Of a stretch of 64,000 bases of DNA, positions 31,964 to 41,201 are shown piece by piece (the stretch's first letter is position 1; each line of letters opens with the position of its first letter). Below the pieces are notes generated by a model. That model saw nothing but the letters and a program-made list of their open reading frames with translations, was not told the DNA's origin and did not search any database. Origin of the DNA: Photobacterium piscicola. GTDB lineage: Bacteria; Pseudomonadota; Gammaproteobacteria; Enterobacterales; Vibrionaceae. The DNA lies in the NCBI RefSeq assembly GCF_900166965.1, contig NZ_FUZI01000010.1, positions 1 to 64,000 of the forward strand, written 5' to 3'. The translations under genes and the position numbers were made by a program.

Positions 31964-32794
31964 ATGCAGATTAACTTCTCCAAAATGCATGGGCTCGGCA
32001 ATGACTTTGTTGTTGTAGATTGTGTAACACAAAATGTATTTTTTTCACCGGATGCGATTCGCCGTTTAGCGGATCGTCATCGTGGGATCGGTTTTGACCA
32101 ATTATTGGTGGTTGAACCGCCTTATGATCCTGAAACGGACTTTCATTACCGTATTTTTAATGCTGATGGTAGTGAAGTCGAACAATGTGGCAATGGCGCC
32201 CGTTGTTTTGCTCGCTTTGTTTCAATGAAAGGTTTAACCAACAAATACCATATTTCCGTGAGTACTAAAGCAGGAAAAATGATATTGAAGTTGGAAAGTG
32301 ACGGCCAAGTTACGGTTAACATGGGCGCCCCTAATTTTGAACCCGCTAAAATTCCGATGCGAGCGAAACAGGCAGAAAAAACCTATTTATTGCGTGTTGG
32401 TGAACAAACGTTATTTTGTGGTGCTGTCAGCATGGGTAACCCACACTGTGTCACGATTGTCGATAGTGTGGCGACAGCTGCGGTTGAAAAGCTGGGGCCA
32501 TTACTGGAATCTCATGAACGTTTCCCTGAGCGAGTGAACGCAGGTTTCATGGAAGTGATTGATCGCGGCACCGTGAAATTACGTGTTTATGAACGTGGTG
32601 CGGGTGAAACTCAGGCTTGTGGCAGTGGTGCTTGTGCCGCTGTTGCTGTTGGTCGTAGCCAAGGTTTACTCGATGAAAATGTTAAAGTCTGCTTACCGGG
32701 TGGTGATTTATATATTCGCTGGGCAGGTGAAGGCAAACCGTTATTTATGACCGGTCCCGTTGCCCATGTGTTTGATGGCCAATTTATTCAATAA
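31964..32794 (+). CDS. dapF: Diaminopimelate epimerase DapF
   Basis: Converts LL- to meso-diaminopimelate, for lysine and peptidoglycan. PLP-independent two-base enzyme; the catalytic Cys pair is in EQCGNGARC and [10 protein letters not shown]. 276 residues, normal. AAGGA precedes the ATG. In most relatives I know a DUF484 gene follows; here xerC follows after 52 bases. Confidence 0.98.
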   Translation: MQINFSKMHGLGNDFVVVDCVTQNVFFSPDAIRRLADRHRGIGFDQLLVVEPPYDPETDFHYRIFNADGSEVEQCGNGARCFARFVSMKGLTNKYHISVSTKAGKMILKLESDGQVTVNMGAPNFEPAKIPMRAKQAEKTYLLRVGEQTLFCGAVSMGNPHCVTIVDSVATAAVEKLGPLLESHERFPERVNAGFMEVIDRGTVKLRVYERGAGETQACGSGACAAVAVGRSQGLLDENVKVCLPGGDLYIRWAGEGKPLFMTGPVAHVFDGQFIQ

Positions 32795-32846
32795 TGATCT
32801 TTAACGAGGGTCATTGTTATCAATGACACTCATGATCGAGGTTTAT

Positions 32847-33755
32847 GTGAATACGCTTCCCCAAAGTTTTGAACAACCTCTGGCTCGTTTTTATGAATAT
32901 TTGCGTAGTGAACGTGAACTGAGTTTGCACACGCAACAGAACTATAAACGTCAATTAACTTGTATTGCAGAACAATTGCTAGAGCTAGGGGTTGAAAACT
33001 GGCAGCAAGTTGATGCGGGCTGGGTGCGCCAAATAGCCAGTAAAGGTATGCGTAGTGGTCTTAAAGCCAGTAGTTTAGCAATGCGGTTGTCAGCTTTACG
33101 CAGTTTTTTTGATTATATGGTGCATCAGCAACTATTGCCGGCCAACCCAGCTAAAGGCGTGGCTGCACCACGCAAAGCACGTCCGTTACCCAAAAACCTT
33201 GATGTTGATGAAATGAATCAATTACTTGAGGTTAAGGATGACGATCCATTAGCGATTCGTGATCGCGCGATGATGGAATTAATGTATGGTGCCGGATTAC
33301 GTTTATCGGAATTGGTTAATTTGAATGTCCGTGATATTAGCTTAACTAAAGGTGATTTGCGGGTTATTGGTAAAGGCGATAAAGAACGGGTTGTGCCTTT
33401 TTCAGGTTTGGCGCGTGAGTGGGTAGCGAATTGGCTCAAGTTGCGTGACAATATTGCCCACGCTGATGAAACAGGGTTATTTGTGTCTAAACTCGGCCAT
33501 CGCATTTCAAACCGTAATGTACAAAAAAGAATGGCAGAATGGGGCCAGAAACAGGCCGTATCTAGTCATATTAATCCGCATAAATTACGGCATAGTTTTG
33601 CAACCCACATGTTGGAATCTAGTGGTGATTTACGTGCTGTACAAGAGTTATTGGGTCATGCAAACTTGACCACCACTCAAATTTATACCCATCTTGATTT
33701 TCAGCATTTAGCCAAAGTCTATGATGCTGCTCACCCACGCGCGAAACGCCGTTAG
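32847..33755 (+). CDS. xerC: Site-specific tyrosine recombinase XerC
   Basis: With XerD resolves chromosome dimers at dif. 302 residues: SAM-like N-terminal domain (about 10-95) and catalytic domain with the Arg (GAGLRLSEL), Lys (GKGDKER), [10 protein letters not shown] (His-x-x-Arg), [13 protein letters not shown] (His and nucleophile Tyr). Start set to GTG 32847 ([12 protein letters not shown]), five bases after GAGG and matching family N-termini; two ATGs and a TTG lie upstream in frame. Confidence 0.95.
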   Translation: MNTLPQSFEQPLARFYEYLRSERELSLHTQQNYKRQLTCIAEQLLELGVENWQQVDAGWVRQIASKGMRSGLKASSLAMRLSALRSFFDYMVHQQLLPANPAKGVAAPRKARPLPKNLDVDEMNQLLEVKDDDPLAIRDRAMMELMYGAGLRLSELVNLNVRDISLTKGDLRVIGKGDKERVVPFSGLAREWVANWLKLRDNIAHADETGLFVSKLGHRISNRNVQKRMAEWGQKQAVSSHINPHKLRHSFATHMLESSGDLRAVQELLGHANLTTTQIYTHLDFQHLAKVYDAAHPRAKRR

Positions 33756-33788
33756 TGTTTTATCGCGTGTTCACTCTCAGGAACTCCC

Positions 33789-34517
33789 ATGCAGTTTTAT
33801 CGTCAGTTAGGCCAGATTAACGCCCTTACTTTTGATCTTGATGACACCTTGTATGATAACCATCCGGTGATCGTGCGTGCAGAACAAGCGATGTTTGATT
33901 GGTTAGCACAGCTATTACCCGCGTCAATGGTGATCAGCCGTGATGATTGGCAACGCTTAAAACAACAACTTGCTGCGGTTGATTCTAGTTTGAGTCATGA
34001 TGTCAGTGCGTGGCGTTATGAAGCGTTAAAAATTAACTTTATGCAGTTGGGATGGCGGCTTAAAGATGCTGAATTAGCGGCCCGCCAAGGGTTAGATTTG
34101 GTGCTAGTTGAGCGCAACAAAGTTGATGTTCCCGCTGAAACTCACCGTGTGTTGGCATTGTTGAGTGCTAAAGTTCCGTTGGTCGGGATCACTAATGGTA
34201 ATGTCGATCCGCAACAGATTGGTTTGGCCGATTATTTTAGTGCTATTTACCAAGCAGGACGCGATGGGTTAGCTAAGCCGAAAGCTGATTTATTTACCTG
34301 TGCGATTAATCATTTAAATATTCCGGCTGAGCAAATTTTGCATGTTGGTGATCATTTACATACAGATGTTTTTGGTGCCAAACAACAGGGTTTACAAGCT
34401 TGTTGGTATAACGACCAGTCGCGAGTATTAACGTCGACCCCGAGTAATTGTTTACCTGATATTGAAATTAGTGCGCTTGCTGAATTATTACCATTAGTCG
34501 GCTTAACGACAGAGTAA
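33789..34517 (+). CDS. yigB: HAD-family FMN/5-amino-6-(phosphoribitylamino)uracil phosphatase YigB
   Basis: A 242-residue haloacid dehalogenase phosphatase. Motif I is FDLDDTLYDN, motif II GITNGN, motif III lysine KPKADLF, motif IV VGDHLHTD. E. coli YigB dephosphorylates FMN and the riboflavin precursor 5-amino-6-(5-phosphoribitylamino)uracil. Position after xerC matches enterics. Last gene of the lptM-lysA-dapF-xerC-yigB run. Confidence 0.93.
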   Translation: MQFYRQLGQINALTFDLDDTLYDNHPVIVRAEQAMFDWLAQLLPASMVISRDDWQRLKQQLAAVDSSLSHDVSAWRYEALKINFMQLGWRLKDAELAARQGLDLVLVERNKVDVPAETHRVLALLSAKVPLVGITNGNVDPQQIGLADYFSAIYQAGRDGLAKPKADLFTCAINHLNIPAEQILHVGDHLHTDVFGAKQQGLQACWYNDQSRVLTSTPSNCLPDIEISALAELLPLVGLTTE

Positions 34518-34569
34518 ATGTCCACGATTTAGCACCCAGTGCGATTAGCCTTGTTGGGTGCTTAGCCGT

Positions 34570-35028
34570 TTACGGTATGATATTGCTATTTCGATAATGC
34601 TGACTTATCCAGTGATCGACTGAGAGTTTACCTGCGCCCCAGAATATAGTAACTAATAACATCATTCCCCATAATTGGTGATCATAAAACCCTTGCGGCC
34701 ATAAAGCAGGGTATGACACTACCGCAATAATATTAAAACCAAATAATAGTATGGCCATCGGCCGTGCGAATAGTCCAAGTACTAAAAAAATCGGCACTAT
34801 TAATTCAATCGCTGTTCCACTATAGGCCGCCCATTGCCAAGGTAAGACAGGCACCTGATATTCGTATTCAAATAAATACAGGGTGCTATCCCAACTACCA
34901 TATTTGATCAGTCCTGATTTAAAGAACGCAATGGCAACCCAGACGCGACTAAAAAGTAACAGTAATGGTTGCAGCGGTTGTACGAGTTGTTGAAAAAAAG
35001 TGTCGATGGTACGAATAAAATTAATCAT
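34570..35028 (-). CDS. DoxX-family membrane protein of the bufferin-type operon
   Basis: 152 residues with four predicted membrane helices and the DoxX pattern (LLLLFSRVWVAIAFFKSGLIKY, AAYSGTAIELIVPIFLVLGLFARP, GFNIIAVVSYPALW, HQLWGMMLL). DoxX-like proteins are often the last gene of DUF2282-DUF692-DUF2063 operons. Their role there is unknown; a redox or membrane step is a guess. The ATG at 35028 overlaps the DUF2063 stop (35021); a TTG start upstream is less likely. Confidence 0.88.
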   Translation of the reverse strand: MINFIRTIDTFFQQLVQPLQPLLLLFSRVWVAIAFFKSGLIKYGSWDSTLYLFEYEYQVPVLPWQWAAYSGTAIELIVPIFLVLGLFARPMAILLFGFNIIAVVSYPALWPQGFYDHQLWGMMLLVTIFWGAGKLSVDHWISQHYRNSNIIP

Positions 35029-35821
35029 CACTATTAACCTTACGAATATCGTCAATTAAGTGGTGGTGTAATAACTGTGGTAGTAGATCTAATTGCGTTG
35101 TTGTTAACGCGGTAATTGGACGTTGCTGCTGACAATCAGTGACTAAAGTGACTAATTCTGGCGTGACATGCTGCTGCCAAATTTGCCATTGGTAATGTTG
35201 CATCAGGGCGGTTTGCGGCTGATTAATATCCAGCGTTGCTAATAATTGGTGTTGATCTGAATGCGGATGGTTAACGATTTCCCACAGTGACACCACCGCA
35301 TATTGGCTGCTAAAGGTGTCGGTTGAGGTTGGAATATGAAAATAATATTGCTGTGAAGTAATAGAATTGGCTTGATGTTCAAGTTGACGTAATTTTTGCA
35401 GTGGTAAGTTGCCAGCGTGGCAAGCTAAACGGCTGACACAATCGCGTTGCCATTCTAGCCGTGCGAGATCAACTAAATAAGGCAGAGTGGAAACCAATGT
35501 TGGTTGAGCGGCGATAGTATCGCTAAAGTGAGCACCATAAATAGTGACATCCCCTTGTGATAACGGATGATTAAGTATGTGCTGTCGCGCGAGGTGGTTG
35601 AAACAATCATCACCAACCATGGCGCTAACGGTAGCATAGACAGCTGCCAGAACATCGGTTAAGCCAATAATAAAATTATTACAGTACAGTTGTAGTCGTT
35701 GCTCTGCACTGAAATGGTCATTGACGATAGTGGTGGTTAAATCATGCGGTTGATAATGCAATGCCGCCGCAAACTGATGTTGTAATTGCTGCAAATTAGG
35801 CGTGGTTGCAGATGATGGCAT
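35021..35821 (-). CDS. DUF2063 (BufC/MbnC-like) partner protein
   Basis: 266 residues. The N-terminal part (LQQLQHQFAAALHYQP, then LQLYCNNFIIGLTDVLAAVYATVSAMVGDDCFNHLARQHI, about 35-85) is the DUF2063 putative DNA-binding-like domain; the rest is the more variable C-terminal domain. In bufferin and methanobactin clusters this protein pairs with the DUF692 enzyme and helps bind the precursor peptide. Overlaps DUF692 by 26 bases and DoxX by 8, so translation is coupled. The function is inferred from family and neighbours. Confidence 0.88.
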   Translation of the reverse strand: MPSSATTPNLQQLQHQFAAALHYQPHDLTTTIVNDHFSAEQRLQLYCNNFIIGLTDVLAAVYATVSAMVGDDCFNHLARQHILNHPLSQGDVTIYGAHFSDTIAAQPTLVSTLPYLVDLARLEWQRDCVSRLACHAGNLPLQKLRQLEHQANSITSQQYYFHIPTSTDTFSSQYAVVSLWEIVNHPHSDQHQLLATLDINQPQTALMQHYQWQIWQQHVTPELVTLVTDCQQQRPITALTTTQLDLLPQLLHHHLIDDIRKVNSDD

Positions 35822-36662
35822 TGGCTAGCTCCTTATCGATAATGGCTTGAGCCTTATCGGCTTCAGCCAATAATATTGCCAAGGGTGGAATATCTGCATC
35901 CCATTCAATTAATGTTGGCGTCTCACTACCATGACAGTGAACCCACTGTTGATATAAGAGCCACACTTCATCACTGATGGGTTGGCTATGCGTATCAATC
36001 CAGATTTCACCTTGAGGCAGTTGTTTACGAATAAAGCCCGCAAGATGTATCTCTTGCACTACTGCAGGATTAATAGCCGCTAAATAAGTTTGGCAATCAA
36101 AACCATGGTTAAAACTGCTGACATAAATATTGTTTAAATCTAATAACAACCCACAGTCTGTTCGTTGTTGCACGGCCATTAAAAATTCCCACTCTGGAAT
36201 GGTTGAGTGTTGAAACTGTAAATAGCTTGATGGGTTTTCAATTAACATTGGCCGTTGAAGTACATCTTGAACTTGAATCACTTTATCGCAAAAATTATTG
36301 AGGGCTTCTTCGGTATAAGGTAATGGTAAGAGATCATTAAAATAGTGACCATCAACTGAACTCCAACTGAGATGATCTGAAATTAAGAACGGCTCTGTTT
36401 CAGTAACTAATTGTTTGAGTTGTTGTAAATGCTGAATATTAAGTGGATCGGCGGATCCTAATGACAGCCCAATACCATGACAGCTAATCGGATAATGAGG
36501 CTGTAATTGGCGTAGTTGTTGGCGTGCTAATGAATGGGGGTTGAAATAGTTTTCACTGTGGATTTCCAGCCAGCCCAGTTGTGGCCGTTGAGTGATCATT
36601 TCAATAATATGAGGTGAGCGTAAGCCCACCCCAATTGATTGCTGGGATGAAAAGTCCACCAA
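35796..36662 (-). CDS. DUF692 (BufB/MbnB-like) iron enzyme
   Basis: A TIM-barrel multinuclear non-heme iron enzyme family whose studied members (MbnB, BufB) oxidise precursor cysteines to oxazolone/thioamide or thiooxazole groups. Likely metal ligands are intact: LEIHSENYF, SCHGIGLSLGS, LISDHLSWSS, IENPSSYLQ, LLLDLNNIYVS, QEIHLAGF, DTHSQP, IEWDADIPP. The start is uncertain: TTG 36662 or GTG 36659 lie 8-11 bases after TGAGGA in the last codons of the precursor gene, giving ~288 residues as usual; GTG 36701 gives 301. Confidence 0.92.
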   Translation of the reverse strand: MVDFSSQQSIGVGLRSPHIIEMITQRPQLGWLEIHSENYFNPHSLARQQLRQLQPHYPISCHGIGLSLGSADPLNIQHLQQLKQLVTETEPFLISDHLSWSSVDGHYFNDLLPLPYTEEALNNFCDKVIQVQDVLQRPMLIENPSSYLQFQHSTIPEWEFLMAVQQRTDCGLLLDLNNIYVSSFNHGFDCQTYLAAINPAVVQEIHLAGFIRKQLPQGEIWIDTHSQPISDEVWLLYQQWVHCHGSETPTLIEWDADIPPLAILLAEADKAQAIIDKELANAIICNHA

Positions 36663-36663
36663 G

Positions 36664-36939
36664 TTATGCTTCCTCAGTTGATCCGCCATGGAGGCGATCA
36701 CATAACCCTTTTGGAACGACTACAAACGCATCTTTCTGAGCATCTTCTTTAGCCGAGCCTGCGCAAGAGCTGGTTTTAGTAGCGCAGTCATTTTTACCCG
36801 CTTTACTGACGCCATAACATTTTTCTTTAGCCATTTTTTTTCCCATTTCGTCAGCGACGGCGGTTGTTGAAGCTAATGTTCCTGCTAACGCAATTAATCC
36901 AGTCATTGCTGATGCTAAGGCTATATTGGTCTTTTTCAT
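36664..36939 (-). CDS. DUF2282 bufferin-type precursor peptide
   Basis: 91 residues. Signal peptide (about 1-29, MKKTNIALAS...TTAVA) then a 62-residue mature part with four Cys: C41 (EKCYGVSKAGKNDC), C52, C59 (SSCAG) and C80 (PKGLC). This spacing and the KCYGVxKAGKNDCAT block define the DUF2282 bufferin-1 type, whose cysteines are modified by the DUF692/DUF2063 pair and which bind copper in the periplasm in studied species. AAGGAACTATC precedes the ATG. First gene of the operon; its stop lies at the start of the DUF692 gene. Confidence 0.92.
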   Translation of the reverse strand: MKKTNIALASAMTGLIALAGTLASTTAVADEMGKKMAKEKCYGVSKAGKNDCATKTSSCAGSAKEDAQKDAFVVVPKGLCDRLHGGSTEEA

Positions 36940-37147
36940 GATAGTTCCTTGATTATGATTGAGTGTTGGTTTGCTACGCGTTGGTATTTTTTTAATGGCG
37001 TTAATGCGCCTTCAGAATAATAGACAGGGTAACCACGATATTTATTACACTGGAATGTTAATTATTTTAGTGTTGATGTTGTTTTTATGTTTCTGGTTTT
37101 TGCGAAAATCGATACAAAGATATCGAAGCAATCTTTATCGGGGCTGG

Positions 37148-37153
37148 TATAAT
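37148..37153 (+). promoter_or_regulatory. uvrD extended -10 promoter
   Basis: TGGTATAAT (37145-37153 region) is a perfect -10 hexamer with the TGn extension, 33 bases before uvrD; no good -35. The LexA-like box lies just downstream, over the expected start of transcription. Confidence 0.65.
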
Positions 37154-37161
37154 CGTCACCA

Positions 37162-37177
37162 TTGTATAAATAACCAG
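37162..37177. promoter_or_regulatory. LexA-like box of uvrD
   Basis: TTGTATAAATAACCAG followed by TA matches the SOS box CTGTATATATATACAG at 12 of 16 positions, with one change in the CTG half. It overlaps the uvrD promoter, as the E. coli uvrD box does. Confidence 0.65.
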
Positions 37178-37186
37178 TAGATAGCG

Positions 37187-39358
37187 ATGGACGTTTCACT
37201 TCTATTAGATGGCCTCAATGACAAACAACGCGAGGCGGTGGCTGCGCCGTTGGGTAATCACCTAGTATTGGCGGGAGCAGGTAGCGGTAAAACCCGTGTG
37301 CTAGTGCATCGCATTGCTTGGTTGTTGGCGGTTGAACAAGCATCACCGTACTCGATTATGTCGGTCACATTTACTAATAAAGCGGCCGCAGAAATGCGTG
37401 GTCGAATTAATGAATTAATGCACGGCTCAAGTGCAGGTATGTGGAATGGCACCTTCCATGGTTTATGTCATCGCATGTTACGCGCCCACTATTTGGATGC
37501 GCGCCTACCTGAAGATTTTAATATTCTTGATTCTGATGATCAGATGCGGTTATTACGCCGCTTGATTAAAGCGCAGAATTTAGATGAAAAGCATTGGCCT
37601 GCCCGTCAAGGTGCGTGGTATATCAACGGCAAGAAAGATGAAGGCTTACGCCCGCAGCACGTTGAAACCTATAATGATCCGGTTGAGCAAACGTGGTTAC
37701 GTATCTATACCGCTTACCAAGAAGCCTGTGATCGTGCGGGGATGGTTGATTTTGCCGAGTTATTACTGCGCTCGTTTGAGTTATTACGCGATAACAAACA
37801 TATTCGTGAACATTACCAAGCACGCTTTAAACATATTTTGGTGGATGAGTTTCAAGACACCAACAATATTCAATTTGCATGGCTAAGGTTAATGGCGGGT
37901 CCTGATTGTCATGTGATGATCGTCGGTGATGATGACCAATCTATTTATGGTTGGCGTGGCGCACAAGTTGAAAATATTCAGCGTTTTTTAAATGATTTTA
38001 ATAACGCATCCTCAATATTTTTAGAACAGAACTACCGCTCGACTGCCAATATTCTTAATGCTGCCAATGAATTAATTGCCAATAATACTGCTCGTATGGG
38101 TAAGAATTTATGGACTGAAGATGGCGATGGCGAGCCAATTTCTTTGTATTCTGCTTTTAATGAACTCGATGAAGCCCGCTTTGCTGTTGGTAAAATTAAA
38201 GAGTGGCGTGAACAAGGGGGAAGCCTCAGTGATACCGCCTTCTTATACCGCAGTAATGCGCAATCGCGAGTATTAGAAGAAGCCTTAATTCAAGCGGGCA
38301 TGCCATACCGTATTTATGGCGGCATGCGCTTCTTTGAACGCCAAGAAATTAAAGATGCGTTGTCTTATTTGCGTTTAATTGCTAACCGTAATGATGATGC
38401 TTCGTTTGAGCGGGTGGTTAATACACCGACGCGTGGTTTGGGTGATCGCACTTTAGAGACGATTCGTTTAGCAGCACGTGATCGCGGTTTAACCATGTGG
38501 CAATCAAGTCTAGCGCTATTAGATGAAAAAGTGCTAGCGGGACGCGCGGCAAATGCATTACAGCGTTTTATCGAATTAATTAATGCCTTAGAAGACGATA
38601 CCGCTGAATTGCCAATGTACCAACAGACGGATGATGTCATTCGTCACTCTGGTTTGCGGGCAATGTATGAGCAAGAAAAAGGCGAAAAAGCGCAAGCACG
38701 AATTGAGAACTTAGAAGAATTAGTCACTGCAACCCGTCAGTTTGAAATTCCAGAAGAAGCCGCTGAAATGAGTCCATTATCTGCTTTCTTAGCCCATGCG
38801 GCTTTAGAAGCGGGTGACGGTCAAGCGGATGCCTTTGAAGATGCGGTGCAATTGATGACCATGCACAGTGCTAAAGGTCTAGAATTTCCGATTGTCTTTA
38901 TGGTGGGGGTTGAAGAAGGGATGTTCCCAAGCTCACGTACCATTGAAGAAGCGGATCGGTTAGAAGAAGAACGTCGCTTGTGTTATGTCGGCATGACACG
39001 AGCAATGAAGAAACTGTATATCACTTATGCTGAAATGCGCCGCTTATATGGTAAAGATAACTTCCATAAACCGTCGCGTTTTATTCGTGAAATTCCTGAG
39101 CAATATGTTGAGGAAGTACGAATGAAGGCGCAGGTATCACGTCCGGTGAGCAGTGGCCGTTTTAGCCAAACTCAAGTGAATAATAATTTCAATGAGACAG
39201 GTTTTAGTCTAGGACAGCGGGTGCAGCATGCTAAATTTGGTGAAGGCACAATAATTAACTTTGAAGGTAGTGGCGCCCAAAGTCGAGTGCAAGTCGCCTT
39301 TAATGGTGAAGGGATTAAGTGGCTAGTGACCCAATACGCGAAGTTAACCGCCCTATAA
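37187..39358 (+). CDS. uvrD: DNA helicase II UvrD
   Basis: SF1A 3'-5' helicase for nucleotide excision and mismatch repair. 723 residues (E. coli 720). Helicase motifs: AGAGSGKTRVL (Walker A), VDEFQDTN (Walker B), VGDDDQSIYGWRGA, LEQNYRST, MTMHSAKGLEFPIVF, VGMTRAMKKL. The C-terminus ends in the Tudor-like RNA polymerase-binding domain (LGQRVQHAKFGEGTIINFEG). Own promoter with a LexA-like box. Confidence 0.98.
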   Translation: MDVSLLLDGLNDKQREAVAAPLGNHLVLAGAGSGKTRVLVHRIAWLLAVEQASPYSIMSVTFTNKAAAEMRGRINELMHGSSAGMWNGTFHGLCHRMLRAHYLDARLPEDFNILDSDDQMRLLRRLIKAQNLDEKHWPARQGAWYINGKKDEGLRPQHVETYNDPVEQTWLRIYTAYQEACDRAGMVDFAELLLRSFELLRDNKHIREHYQARFKHILVDEFQDTNNIQFAWLRLMAGPDCHVMIVGDDDQSIYGWRGAQVENIQRFLNDFNNASSIFLEQNYRSTANILNAANELIANNTARMGKNLWTEDGDGEPISLYSAFNELDEARFAVGKIKEWREQGGSLSDTAFLYRSNAQSRVLEEALIQAGMPYRIYGGMRFFERQEIKDALSYLRLIANRNDDASFERVVNTPTRGLGDRTLETIRLAARDRGLTMWQSSLALLDEKVLAGRAANALQRFIELINALEDDTAELPMYQQTDDVIRHSGLRAMYEQEKGEKAQARIENLEELVTATRQFEIPEEAAEMSPLSAFLAHAALEAGDGQADAFEDAVQLMTMHSAKGLEFPIVFMVGVEEGMFPSSRTIEEADRLEEERRLCYVGMTRAMKKLYITYAEMRRLYGKDNFHKPSRFIREIPEQYVEEVRMKAQVSRPVSSGRFSQTQVNNNFNETGFSLGQRVQHAKFGEGTIINFEGSGAQSRVQVAFNGEGIKWLVTQYAKLTAL

Positions 39359-39372
39359 TATCTTTAGAATAA

Positions 39373-39426
39373 ATAAGCCCGCCAGTGATGACCTATATGG
39401 TTAATCATTGGTGGGCTTTTTTTATG
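39373..39426. terminator. uvrD terminator, probably shared with ggt
   Basis: AAGCCCGCCAGTGAT pairs with ATCATTGGTGGGCTT (two G-T pairs) and ends in seven Ts on the plus strand. Uvrd and ggt converge here; the minus-strand tail is only moderately T-rich. Confidence 0.85.
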
Positions 39427-39437
39427 TGTTGAGGTTG

Positions 39438-41201
39438 CTATTGAGCGATGACCTTACCTTCGCGACGCGGATCAGCGGCACCAATTAACTGTTTTGGCGC
39501 AATACTGATCGCTTGAATACCCGAGTTAAGATCTTTGACTGCGGTTTTATAACCTAATTGTTCAAACTTAGGCGCCCATGCTGCGGCTGAGGTATTTTGC
39601 TCAAGCTCAAAGGGACCAAAGCGATTATTGATGTTAGGTAAGTTAATGGCTTGCTGTAAATCCATTCCCCAATCAATGTAAGCCACTAAGGTTTTAGCAA
39701 TATAACCAATAATTTGACTGCCGCCAGGTGAGCCAATGGCTAACACCGGTTGATTATTATGCATCACAATTGTCGGTGCCATTGACGAGCGTGGTCTTTT
39801 GCCCGGTTCAATTCGATTTGCTATCGGTTGACCATCAATGTGGCTGCGAAATGAAAAGTCGGTTAATTCATTATTAAGTAAGAAGCCACCGACCATTAAC
39901 CGTGAACCAAAACTGTTTTCAATGGTAGAGGTCATAGAGACCACATTTCCTTGGCGATCGACTATCGCAAAATGGGTGGTTGACGGTAATTCAATGGCTT
40001 CATCGGTCGTTTGAAGGTTGGCATGATCCCATGGTGGTGATCCTGCATCGACGGTGGTTAATTTTTTATTAGTGGCTAACAATTGTGCCCGCTGATGAAT
40101 GTAAGCCGCATCAAGTAAGCCTTTGGTTGGCATCGGTACATAATCACTGTCGGCCATATAACGGCCGCGATCAGCAAACGCTAATCGAGATGCATCACCA
40201 ATTAAGCGCCAACTATTAATATCCTTAGCGCCCATTTTAGCTAATGGGTAATGATTGAGCATCGCCATTATTTGGCCAAGCGTTAATGCGCCAGAACTGG
40301 GTGGTCCCATACCACAAATTTGATATTGGTGATAAGGCGCGCAGATTGGTGCCCGTTGTTTAACCTTATAACTGGCTAAATCAATGCTACTGAGGACACC
40401 GGGATTACCAACGGCATTTTGGACGGTATTAACAATTTCGCGTGCAATGTCGCCTTGATAAAATGCTTTTGGGCCATAATCAGCAATTTTACGCAGGGTA
40501 TCGGCATAAGGTTGATTAATTAATTTTTGGCCCGCTTGAATCGGTTGACCTTGGGGATCAAAAAAATAATTTTTAGTGACAGGCCAGCGTTGCAAGTGTG
40601 TGGCATCTTTCGCGACTAATGCAGCTAAACGAGGGCTAACAATAAAGCCATTTTTAGCCAGTTTGATGGCCGGTTGAAACAGTTGTTTCCACTTTAATTT
40701 TCCGTATTGGTGATGACTATTCCACAATAATTTTATCGTACCAGGTGTACCGACAGATCGGCCCCCGACAACCGCGTCATAAAATGCTAAGGGCTGCCCA
40801 TTTTTGTCCTGAAATAAGCGTGGCGTGACCGCAAACGGTGCGGTTTCACGACCATCAAAGGTCGTCATTTGGTGGTTGTCGTTATCCCAATACACTAAAA
40901 AACCACCGCCACCAATACCGGATGATTGTGGTTCAACCAAGCCTAAAACTAATTGGGTGGCAACCATCGCATCAATGGCATTCCCTCCTCGACGCAACAT
41001 TGCCGCTCCAGCTTCACTGGCATAGTGATTCGCACTAGCAATCATCCATTGTTTACCTTGGACTAATTGTGATGGCTGTTGAGCGACGCTGGTTTCAGGA
41101 ATAATATTATCACTCAGCTGTTGCGCGGAAACGGTAAAGATCGGAACTGCGCAACTGCACATGGTGGCAAAACGTAATAGTGTTGACGTGATTTTGAGCA
41201 T
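39438..41201 (-). CDS. ggt: Gamma-glutamyltranspeptidase
   Basis: Periplasmic N-terminal-nucleophile hydrolase that cleaves glutathione and transfers gamma-glutamyl groups. 587 residues with a signal peptide (about 1-26, ending VSAQQ). The self-cleavage and catalytic Thr is in LPSTTHFAIVD; other marks: SGIGGGGFLVYWD, DGRETAP, MTSTIENSFGSR, PGKRPRSSMAP, IGSPGGSQII. The precursor is expected to split into large and small chains before that Thr. Convergent with uvrD. Confidence 0.96.
   Translation of the reverse strand: MLKITSTLLRFATMCSCAVPIFTVSAQQLSDNIIPETSVAQQPSQLVQGKQWMIASANHYASEAGAAMLRRGGNAIDAMVATQLVLGLVEPQSSGIGGGGFLVYWDNDNHQMTTFDGRETAPFAVTPRLFQDKNGQPLAFYDAVVGGRSVGTPGTIKLLWNSHHQYGKLKWKQLFQPAIKLAKNGFIVSPRLAALVAKDATHLQRWPVTKNYFFDPQGQPIQAGQKLINQPYADTLRKIADYGPKAFYQGDIAREIVNTVQNAVGNPGVLSSIDLASYKVKQRAPICAPYHQYQICGMGPPSSGALTLGQIMAMLNHYPLAKMGAKDINSWRLIGDASRLAFADRGRYMADSDYVPMPTKGLLDAAYIHQRAQLLATNKKLTTVDAGSPPWDHANLQTTDEAIELPSTTHFAIVDRQGNVVSMTSTIENSFGSRLMVGGFLLNNELTDFSFRSHIDGQPIANRIEPGKRPRSSMAPTIVMHNNQPVLAIGSPGGSQIIGYIAKTLVAYIDWGMDLQQAINLPNINNRFGPFELEQNTSAAAWAPKFEQLGYKTAVKDLNSGIQAISIAPKQLIGAADPRREGKVIAQ

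Noticed and set aside
34531-34562. Hairpin AGCACCCA/TGGGTGCT between yigB and the DoxX gene
   Set aside because: A good stem, but no T run on either strand, so not called a terminator.
36959-37180. 73-codon frame before uvrD with a hydrophobic stretch
   Set aside because: It runs through the uvrD promoter and LexA-like box and has no convincing binding site; AT-rich DNA gives such hydrophobic frames easily.
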